Below, in pieces: positions 44,126 through 50,872 of a DNA stretch of 64,000 nt. The stretch spans positions 111,669 to 175,668 of the forward strand of contig NZ_JAMBNR010000012.1 in NCBI RefSeq assembly GCF_023715205.1. Direction: 5' to 3'. The stretch's first letter is position 1, and every line of letters starts with the position of its first letter. The notes under the pieces are model-generated. The model saw only the letters and a list, made by a program, of their open reading frames with translations. It was not told the DNA's origin and ran no database searches. The translations under genes were made by a program, and so were the position numbers. The DNA is from Mesobacillus maritimus (GTDB lineage: Bacteria > Bacillota > Bacilli > Bacillales > Cytobacillaceae).

Positions 44126-44473
44126 ATGTCAAAATTGGTTCACGAATTCAATGATATGATTCGAAAACTACGGAAAAATTCATTTGGAAAAGGGCCGGAA
44201 CGCATTCATACCGTTTTTGTTGAGAATATGGCGATTGCCACTCTCTATGGAAACCTAACGCCAACGGAAAAGTTTATTGCGGCCACAGTTGATGGCAAAG
44301 AAATGGTTCATACAGCCAGAACTAGAATGATTCAAGAAATCTACTCTCAAAGTCCTCCAGAGGGGATGGAGGAATTAATTGGCGCAAAATTAATTCATTT
44401 ATTTAATGACATTAAGGTAGAAGAAGATATCGCAGTTTCGGTATTTGTTTTTGACCGAGATATCACAAAATAA
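44126..44473 (+). CDS. DUF2294 protein
   Basis: 115 residues of the DUF2294 family, with TVFVENMAIATLYGNLTPTEK and the HTARTRMIQE segment. Function is not established. Its neighbours are fdhD directly downstream (14 bp) and a divergent formate dehydrogenase, so a role in maturation or use of that enzyme is likely by context. The frame is open from 44102, but AGGGGGA is placed for ATG 44126. Confidence 0.8.
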   Translation: MSKLVHEFNDMIRKLRKNSFGKGPERIHTVFVENMAIATLYGNLTPTEKFIAATVDGKEMVHTARTRMIQEIYSQSPPEGMEELIGAKLIHLFNDIKVEEDIAVSVFVFDRDITK

Positions 44474-44487
44474 AGGGAGGAATCATC

Positions 44488-45306
44488 ATGGCACCAACAG
44501 AGGTAAGCCGGGAAATCCTCCGTTTTTGCAACGGTCAAACAGAGCAAATGGAGGATGTAATTGTCACTGAATATCCTGTAACCGTTAAAATTAACGGGGA
44601 AGAGTTCGTGACAATGGTTTGTACCCCGGAACATATAGAAGAAATGGTTATTGGCTATTTGGCTTCGGAAGGCGTCATTCGCAAGTACGAAGATATTGAA
44701 GAAATCTGGGTTCAAGAAAAAGATGGCTATGTCCACGTGAAAACTAAAAAAGTGAACCCGTATTATCAAGAGTTCCAAAATAAGCGATACATCACATCTT
44801 GTTGCGGAGCGAGTCGTCAAGGGTTCGTGTTTGTCAACGATAAGCTAACCGCCAAGAAAATGACTTCAATGAAAGTTCGGATCTCAGTTGACGATTGCTT
44901 CCGGTTAATGAGCGAAATGCAGGATTCTGCTGAAACCTTCCAACAAACAGGTGGGGTACATAATGCAGCACTTTGCGATCGACAGTCAATCGTGTTAAGC
45001 CGAATGGATATTGGCCGCCATAATGCCTTGGATAAAATTTACGGATATTGTCTAAAACATGATATTTCAATTCGCGATAAAGTTCTTGTATTCAGTGGGC
45101 GGTTATCTTCAGAAATTTTGTTGAAAGTGGCAAAAATTGGCTGTGAAGTAGTGCTAACAAAATCAGCGCCAACGGAACTTGCTTTGAAACTGGCTGAAGA
45201 ATTGAAAATCACGACTGTCGGTTTTATTCGCAACGGTTCGCTAAATGTTTATACCTGTCCGGAACGGATTGAGATTCCAGCTGAAGAGGCATTCCAAACT
45301 CTATGA
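44488..45306 (+). CDS. fdhD: FdhD sulfurtransferase for formate dehydrogenase, copy 1
   Basis: 272 residues. FdhD moves sulfur from a cysteine desulfurase to the molybdenum cofactor of formate dehydrogenase. The conserved cysteines appear as TSCCGASRQG rather than the CxxC of E. coli FdhD, and both copies in this window have the same CCG form. The FSGRLSSEILLKVAKIGC and SKSAPTELA-like segments are typical. AAAGGGAGGAA precedes the ATG. It probably forms an operon with the DUF2294 gene. Confidence 0.93.
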   Translation: MAPTEVSREILRFCNGQTEQMEDVIVTEYPVTVKINGEEFVTMVCTPEHIEEMVIGYLASEGVIRKYEDIEEIWVQEKDGYVHVKTKKVNPYYQEFQNKRYITSCCGASRQGFVFVNDKLTAKKMTSMKVRISVDDCFRLMSEMQDSAETFQQTGGVHNAALCDRQSIVLSRMDIGRHNALDKIYGYCLKHDISIRDKVLVFSGRLSSEILLKVAKIGCEVVLTKSAPTELALKLAEELKITTVGFIRNGSLNVYTCPERIEIPAEEAFQTL

Positions 45307-45493
45307 AGCTAGTATTAAAAAAAGTATTGCACTATGAGTCGTTTTTCGTTAAAATGAAAACCGTTTCCAACACAACTATAGTGAAAACATAAAATGGCAA
45401 ACTAGCAAGCTCTGCTGATTTACTTTTTTATGATGCTCTTAAGTTTTTAATACAATGATGGTTGATTTCTTTGTATCGAGTGCAAAGTGATTA

Positions 45494-45552
45494 GGCAGCA
45501 TTCCAGCAAACCTTTTGATTTGGAAAAGGTTTATGGATGCTGCCTTTTTTGT
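45494..45552 (+). terminator. Strong terminator between fdhD and the formate channel
   Basis: GGCAGCATTCCA pairs with TGGATGCTGCC, with an inner stem AAACCTTTT/AAAAGGTTT, followed by TTTTTT. It separates the two genes unless it is regulated; the long bipartite stem is unusual. The rest of 45307-45620 is AT-rich promoter-like sequence. Confidence 0.85.
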
Positions 45553-45620
45553 TGGCGCAAGTTGATTGGGTGGATTGAATCCAGCCATAAAGATCATTTG
45601 TCAAAAATGGAGGGATGGAT

Positions 45621-46421
45621 ATGGCATTTCATAAGCCAAATAAAATTGCAGAATTAACAATTGAAGCAGGGGTAACCAAGACAAAACTTCCGTTTCCACA
45701 ACTTTTGTTGCTAGGGTTTCTAGGGGGAGCGTTTATTTCATTCGGGTTTTTATTGGATATCCGTGTGATTGGGAATTTACCAGCAGAATGGGGAAGTTTA
45801 GCTAGTTTTCTCGGTGCGGCGGTGTTCCCAGTAGGATTAATTTTAGTCGTACTTGCTGGTGCTGAATTGATAACTGGAAACATGATGTCTGTGTCGATGG
45901 CGTTTTACGCAAAGAAAATTAAACTCAGCGATTTACTACATAACTGGGTTTGGATCACGTTGGCTAACCTGGTTGGCGCTTTGTTTGTGGCGTATTTCTT
46001 CGGTCATGTTGTGGGATTAACAGAAACAGGTCCATTCCTAGATAAGACAGTGGCCATTGCACATTCGAAAGTGGATGAAAGTTTCTTGCAAACATTTATC
46101 TCTGCAATCGGCTGTAACTGGCTCGTGTGTCTAGCGATTTGGCTGGCATTTGGTGCCGATGATTTTGCAGGGAAAATTGCGGGGATTTGGTTCCCTATCA
46201 TGGCATTCGTTGCAATTGGCTTCCAGCACGTTGTTGCCAATATGTTCGTTATTCCGGCGGCAATCTTTGCTGGAGAAGTCACTTGGATGGAGTTCTTGGC
46301 AAATGTGGTTCCGACCTTTTTAGGAAATGTCGTTGGAGGAGCCGGATTTGTAGGTTTAATCTATTTTATTGTTTATCAGAAGAAAGCGAGCCACGCTCAA
46401 GTTCTACGTAAGGCTTCATAA
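45621..46421 (+). CDS. Formate/nitrite transporter family channel, copy 1
   Basis: 266 residues with six transmembrane helices, FocA/NirC family. The family histidine of the central pore is in AIGFQHVVANMFVIP. FNT proteins are pentameric channels for formate, nitrite or hydrosulfide. Next to formate dehydrogenase genes, formate is the likely substrate. ATG 45615 lies within the ribosome site; ATG 45621 has GGAGGGA at the right distance and matches the start of copy 2. Confidence 0.92.
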   Translation: MAFHKPNKIAELTIEAGVTKTKLPFPQLLLLGFLGGAFISFGFLLDIRVIGNLPAEWGSLASFLGAAVFPVGLILVVLAGAELITGNMMSVSMAFYAKKIKLSDLLHNWVWITLANLVGALFVAYFFGHVVGLTETGPFLDKTVAIAHSKVDESFLQTFISAIGCNWLVCLAIWLAFGADDFAGKIAGIWFPIMAFVAIGFQHVVANMFVIPAAIFAGEVTWMEFLANVVPTFLGNVVGGAGFVGLIYFIVYQKKASHAQVLRKAS

Positions 46422-46431
46422 ATTGTATTAT

Positions 46432-46467
46432 GACAGTCCAATTTTTAAAATTGGGCTGTTTTTTTAT
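46432..46467 (+). terminator. Terminator after the formate channel, copy 1
   Basis: ACAGTCCAATTTT / AAAATTGGGCTGT followed by seven T. Confidence 0.88.
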
Positions 46468-46586
46468 GGTTTTGAATGGAGAAAAGATGAATGGTTTTGT
46501 TGAATAATGACTTATAAAAACTTTGAACTTTTCTTACCATACCTTTATCCTTATTCTATAAGATTAGGAAAGTGCAAAGGATAACG

Positions 46587-46790
46587 ATGAAGATATATAA
46601 GCTAAGAAACCATTTTAGAGGGATCAATAAAGGAACCCATTTTTATTTAATCGCTGAATCAGAATATATCGGTATCAAGGATTTTGTGTTAAGAACGAAA
46701 GATTTATCGCTCAGAGTGTCCGTTAGTGAAGGTGAGCTAGAGCAGCATTTTACTTTAGTAACAAATAAAGGTGAAAGTCCGTTTAACTAG
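46587..46790 (+). CDS. Small hypothetical protein
   Basis: 67 residues, not recognised. It is basic in the first third and beta-rich (THFYLIAESEYIGIKDFVL; LSLRVSVSEGE), soluble, with no signal peptide. AAAGGATAACG precedes ATG 46587; an in-frame ATG at 46572 is not as well placed. It is a single gene with no clear partner. Confidence 0.5.
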   Translation: MKIYKLRNHFRGINKGTHFYLIAESEYIGIKDFVLRTKDLSLRVSVSEGELEQHFTLVTNKGESPFN

Positions 46791-47195
46791 GGGGATGCTG
46801 CCGACTGATAGAATAGAGAAAATACATCGTCCCTTTAAGTTTTACTTTATAATTCAAAGGCTCCGCTGGTAAGGGATGGAAAATTTTAGCGACAGTGTTG
46901 AAAAAACAGTCCAAAATAGTTTTTGTCAGAAAGTTTGCAAATAACGGAAGGGACTCTTATAGTAAGGGTAAGTGTGTTGAATAGGATGCAAGGTGGTGTT
47001 GGAGGACGAATTCGGTGGTGGATCAATTGATTGGCCGTTTACAGTTGTTCTGGCTAATGAATGAGTAGGTTTGTTGACTGCTGTCTAGTGATGGTGTTGT
47101 TCAAGGGTCTATTTTTGGATAGGGTTATCATATCCTTTGTTTTGGTACCATTTGGTATGGAATAGTCGATTAGATTTGAGCGGGGGATAGGAAAA
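46791..47195. other. Gap with no recognised feature
   Basis: About 400 bp of mixed composition. I see no open frame with a ribosome site, no strong hairpin and no repeat. Confidence 0.4.
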
Positions 47196-47564
47196 ATGTA
47201 TACGGTTTTTACATATTTGTTTTCCCTTATTGTCATTGTGATATCCGTTCTTGTTACGTTACATTTCAAATATGAACTAGAACGAATGTTTCGGGAAGAT
47301 AAAGAGGTTGTTGCTTTTCATATTTGTAATGTCATCATCGTCCTGATGACCGCTTTTATTGTTCACAGGGTAACAACAATCTATATTTTTGGAAATGAAT
47401 TTAACTGGCTTCTGCAAATCTTTGTTCTGCTGTTTATGATTTTGCCGATCTACATCATCGGGCATATTTTATATAAAAAGTACCGGTTCAATAATCGGAA
47501 ATACGATATTTCCGAGAACGGGAAGGTTCTCATTATCAATGAAAAGTATCTGCGGAAAAGGTAA
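47196..47564 (+). CDS. Small membrane protein, unknown
   Basis: 122 residues with three predicted transmembrane helices (about 3-23, 43-62, 70-92) and a basic C-terminal tail of about 28 residues. The family is not recognised. GGGGGATAGGAAA precedes the ATG. It is ended by a hairpin at 47606. Confidence 0.65.
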   Translation: MYTVFTYLFSLIVIVISVLVTLHFKYELERMFREDKEVVAFHICNVIIVLMTAFIVHRVTTIYIFGNEFNWLLQIFVLLFMILPIYIIGHILYKKYRFNNRKYDISENGKVLIINEKYLRKR

Positions 47565-47603
47565 CGGTACCTTGCCATAGCTTGGTCATTATTTATAGAA
47601 TTG

Positions 47604-47641
47604 AGAAAAGCGACTGATCTATTGAATCGTCGCTTTTTTAG
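47604..47641 (+). terminator. Terminator after the small membrane protein
   Basis: AAAAGCGAC...GTCGCTTTTTT with an extra GAT/ATC pair inside the loop. Confidence 0.75.
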
Positions 47642-47748
47642 CGTTGACACTAGCGCGCTATGAACTTTTATAAATCGCTCTATTCTCAAACTCTCTGGCT
47701 TTTAAGCAAAAAAATACTACTTAATGAGCTAGGTTATAAGCTCCATTT

Positions 47749-47842
47749 ATGAGAAAAGGGTGCAAACTTAATTTAAACTTATAATTGGCTATTATTGCGT
47801 TAAAATCGGGTTTAGGATTTTAACAACAATTTTACGAAAAAG
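47749..47842 (-). repeat. Dispersed palindromic intergenic element, copy D
   Basis: It has arms TTAAAATC (47800-47807) and GATTTTAA (47816-47823) and, read on the minus strand, the same TTTTTCG...TTGTTGTTAAAATCC lead and CTTTTCTCAT end as copy A. It abuts the stop codon of the next minus-strand gene. Confidence 0.65.
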
Positions 47843-47843
47843 C

Positions 47844-48065
47844 TTACAAGTAAATGCCAATGCCATACACAAGGTAAAAACTTCCAACGAATAACAACTG
47901 TAGTTTTGAATGTCTTTTCTCAAACGGTATTGCGATACAAAGGGTAGTGAATAAGAGCCACCCTATGAAGCTTGCTTGACCTTCTAATGGCCCGAATTTA
48001 TGTAAGAACAAAACAATGATAGATAGGATTGCCAGCGATATATAAAATTTCTCTTTCATCTCCAT
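47844..48065 (-). CDS. Small membrane protein, unknown
   Basis: 73 residues with two or three hydrophobic segments (about 8-25, 33-48, 56-72) and only short loops. The family is not recognised. A GGGGGG run lies directly before the ATG pair at 48065 and 48059. It is not linked to neighbours by strand or spacing. Confidence 0.5.
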   Translation of the reverse strand: MEMKEKFYISLAILSIIVLFLHKFGPLEGQASFIGWLLFTTLCIAIPFEKRHSKLQLLFVGSFYLVYGIGIYL

Positions 48066-48417
48066 ATGCCCCCCATAAAATAGTAAATCGATAATTCAGA
48101 ACCAAGAGGGTATATCCGCTTATTTCCTCCCCAAATTACTACTTTTAAGAAAAAATTTATAACCGCTATAACACCCCTGTTTTGCAGGAGTTGTAGGATT
48201 CACATTAGTTCATATAAAACTTCCCCCTAATTCACTTACCTTTAAATACGTTCGAGTGGTGGAATGGTTTCATTTGGATGGTACCTTGTACGTTTGTGTA
48301 ACTTTTATTGATTTATCATCTTCCAGCAAAATCCGCATTTATCTAAGTTGCTTGTCCAGTCAGGGAGCTCTCGGTTGAATAGAGTATAGAGAAGCTAAAG
48401 TAAAGGAGGGAAAGCAT
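48066..48417. other. Gap upstream of the YjcZ-type gene
   Basis: It contains the promoter region of the small gene at 48418 and of the divergent small membrane protein. No further feature is seen. Confidence 0.4.
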
Positions 48418-48510
48418 ATGTCAGGATATGGTGGAGGCAGCAACGGTTTTGTATTAATTGTTGTTTTGTTTATTCTCCTAATTATTGTTGGATCTAGCTA
48501 TGCTGCTTAA
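48418..48510 (+). CDS. YjcZ-family tiny membrane protein
   Basis: 30 residues: a glycine-rich head (MSGYGGGSNG) and one transmembrane helix (FVLIVVLFILLIIVG). This matches the YjcZ/SscA-type tiny proteins of Bacillaceae, several of which are made in sporulation and found in spores. AAAGGAGGG lies 7 nt before the ATG. A hairpin with a T-run follows at 48580. Confidence 0.85.
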   Translation: MSGYGGGSNGFVLIVVLFILLIIVGSSYAA

Positions 48511-48577
48511 GGATCCAGCAGAGTGCTTTTTGTCAACGAGGCGCGCAGGATGAAGAAATCTTAAAAAGTATTTCAGA

Positions 48578-48629
48578 TTTAAGCGTGGGTTCTATTTAGA
48601 TTAGAATTCACGCTATTTTTTTTAAAACC
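48578..48629 (+). terminator. Terminator after the YjcZ-type gene
   Basis: AGCGTGGGTTCTA / TAGAATTCACGCT with some wobble, then eight T. Confidence 0.75.
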
Positions 48630-48914
48630 TAATTTTTTTCAGTGAATCTTATCTAAACTTAAAAAAACTGTTTTCTAGCGGAATTTTAGATTGGGTCTCC
48701 TTAAGACGGTAATTAGGAAGAGTAGTATTTATATGGGGATATTATACATGAGTGATAATCCTTATGTTTTAGGATATTGAAAAGTGGGGGAGCAACGTTG
48801 ATAACGAGCGGGGAGAAGGGGACAGAATAACAATAATCGGGAGAAATAAAATAAATGGATAACCGTTCTTCTGCCTTTAAATATCGGGGAGTTGGAAAAA
48901 GCGCTAGAAAGGAA

Positions 48915-48951
48915 AAACACTGTTGTGGGTTATCATCAACAGTGTTTTTTG
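48915..48951. terminator. Bidirectional terminator
   Basis: AACACTGTTG / CAACAGTGTT, perfect 10-bp stem with T-runs on both strands. It is likely used by the minus-strand gene ending at 49038. No gene is supported in 48630-48914. Confidence 0.8.
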
Positions 48952-49037
48952 GTGTTTTCCCTTATGTTAATGGGAAAAACAAGGTGGTTTAGATAGATGG
49001 ATAAATGATGGGTTTGTGGTAGATCATTGGTCTAGCT

Positions 49038-49382
49038 TTATTTGCTTTCATCATCATCGGTATATAGATCGGAAACATACATCGCGATTTTCAATAGCTT
49101 TTGAAGTTCTAGTCTTTTTACGATATCTGAAAATGGATCTCGAGCTTGAGCGGCTGGCATATTTGCTGGTAACGAATCAACTACTGCTGGATTAAAGTTT
49201 CCAACTTGTTCAAGTAGCTTCCTTAATAGTGATTCTTGCGCTGTGCTTTTTTGGAGGAGCTGATTAAAGCTCTCTTGTTGTTGCTGCAATTGTTTTTGCA
49301 TCATTCTAAGATAGTCCTCCTGTGCTTGTACCTGCTCAGACAGAGTTTTTACCAATGAATTCACTTTTTCTTTACTAGACAT
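49038..49382 (-). CDS. Coiled-coil hypothetical protein
   Basis: 114 residues. A glutamine-rich coiled coil covers about residues 5-60 (SEQVQAQEDYLRMMQKQLQQ); the C-terminal part (about 80-114) is a second helical segment ending in acidic residues. There is no signal peptide or membrane segment. The frame is open to 49442, but GAAAGGGGG is placed for ATG 49382. Function is unknown. Confidence 0.6.
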   Translation of the reverse strand: MSSKEKVNSLVKTLSEQVQAQEDYLRMMQKQLQQQQESFNQLLQKSTAQESLLRKLLEQVGNFNPAVVDSLPANMPAAQARDPFSDIVKRLELQKLLKIAMYVSDLYTDDDESK

Positions 49383-49586
49383 CTCTTGTTTTCCCCCTTT
49401 CTGCTGCCAAGAAGATAGCAGTTTGTAAACCATATACAACAATAGCGTATGAGTCTTGTCTTACGAGTGTATAGACAAACTGTTTAGAAAGGGAAAAAAT
49501 GGGGAGGAACATAGAATTAAAAGAGTAGAGATGTCTTTAGATCTTTCCTTGTATATAGTCAAATATTTGTCTTCAGGGTGAAATTT

Positions 49587-49637
49587 CCAGGTGCCAGGCA
49601 CCATCCATATTTTGTAAGGTGCCAGGCACCATCCAGA
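49587..49637. repeat. GGTGCCAGGCACC-type repeat, copies 2 and 3
   Basis: Two direct copies of GGTGCCAGGCACCATCCA, starting at about 49590 and 49619, separated by ATATTTTGTAA. It lies between two minus-strand small genes. Confidence 0.75.
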
Positions 49638-49666
49638 AATTGGTACCTTATTCCTTTTTCTCTTTT

Positions 49667-49885
49667 TTATGGGAGCATGTAAACTTCATAGTTTGGTATT
49701 TCGGGTAGGTTGGTTTTGACTAGGCGGCCTTCTTGGACGAGTTCGTTGATGTTTTTTTCGATTTCTGCTGGATCGGCTCCATAGAGATCAGCCATTTTGA
49801 CAGGTGAGACCGACATATATTTTGGGTTTTTTGTAGATGAAGTTATCATGGATTCAACATGTTGATAGATTTTTTCCTTGTCCAT
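49667..49885 (-). CDS. Small protein, possibly winged helix
   Basis: 72 residues. Helical segments followed by LVQEGRLVKTNL and a short beta end (YEVYML) suggest a small winged-helix fold, with VKMADLYGADPAEIEKNINE as the possible helix-turn-helix. GGAGGATACG lies upstream of ATG 49885. Next to it is the divergent formate module 2, so a regulatory role there is conceivable but not shown. Confidence 0.55.
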   Translation of the reverse strand: MDKEKIYQHVESMITSSTKNPKYMSVSPVKMADLYGADPAEIEKNINELVQEGRLVKTNLPEIPNYEVYMLP

Positions 49886-50035
49886 AAAAACGTATCCTCC
49901 TTCGTTTTTCCTCTTACTTATCATTTCCCATCTCTTCCAGTTACACACCTTTCTTCTCTTAAAATATTGTCTTATGCATGATTCTTATAGGTTTAAGCAA
50001 TTCTAAAAACATCAAGAGCAAAGGAGGGAGAAAAA

Positions 50036-50869
50036 ATGGGGTTTCATCAACCACAACGAATTGCCGAATTAGCGGTTGACGCAGGGGCACGTAAGGCTTC
50101 GTTGCCACTAGTGACGATGCTTGTCCTCGGTTTCTTAGGTGGTGCTTTTATTGCAATGGGATTTTTGCTGGATATCCGAATTGTCGCAGGATTGCCTCCT
50201 GAATGGGGCACGTTTAACACTTTTTTAGGGGCGGCCGTGTTCCCTGTGGGTCTTATTTTATTGATAATCGCTGGAGGCGAACTCCTAACTGGAAATATGA
50301 TGGCGGTTACTATCGCTTGGGTTTCAAGGAAAATAACCGTACAAAAGCTGTTGAAAAACTGGTTTTGGATTACGATTAGCAATTTTTTAGGAAGCATTTT
50401 TGTTGCTTTTCTTTTTGGACATGTGATCGGCTTAACAGAAACATATCCTTATTTAGCCAGCACGGTGACAATGGCTGAAGGAAAGTTGGCACAAGGCTTT
50501 TGGGCGAGTCTCATCTCTGGAATTGGTTGCAACTGGATGGTTGGTCTTGCAGTGTGGTTATCTTATGGCGCGGATGATATCGGTGGGAAAATCCTTGCGA
50601 TTTGGTTTCCCATTATGGGTTTTGTGGCCATTGGTTTTCAACACGTTGTAGCGAATATGTTTTTGATTCCTGCTGCGATATTTGCTGGGTATTTTAGTTG
50701 GATTGATTATTTAGGAAACTTCATTGCCGTCTTTCTTGGGAATGTGATCGGTGGCGGTTTATTTGTCGCCTTTGCTTATTATGTGGCGTATATCGGCAAC
50801 GCCGAACCTGTGGCGGCAGAAGGCAGCAATCTGCTAGAAATAAAAAATAGACAAAAAATGAGGAGGTAG
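50036..50869 (+). CDS. Formate/nitrite transporter family channel, copy 2
   Basis: 277 residues, six transmembrane helices, closely similar along its whole length to copy 1 (for example GFLLDIRIVAGLPPEWGTF and AIGFQHVVANMFLIP). It has a longer C-terminal tail. AAAGGAGGGAG precedes the ATG. The gene leads formate dehydrogenase module 2 and ends 3 bp before fdhA. Confidence 0.93.
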   Translation: MGFHQPQRIAELAVDAGARKASLPLVTMLVLGFLGGAFIAMGFLLDIRIVAGLPPEWGTFNTFLGAAVFPVGLILLIIAGGELLTGNMMAVTIAWVSRKITVQKLLKNWFWITISNFLGSIFVAFLFGHVIGLTETYPYLASTVTMAEGKLAQGFWASLISGIGCNWMVGLAVWLSYGADDIGGKILAIWFPIMGFVAIGFQHVVANMFLIPAAIFAGYFSWIDYLGNFIAVFLGNVIGGGLFVAFAYYVAYIGNAEPVAAEGSNLLEIKNRQKMRR

Positions 50870-50872
50870 AAA

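Noticed and set aside
48855..48992. 45-codon plus-strand frame
   Set aside because: It reads through a strong bidirectional terminator stem and has a poor ribosome site.
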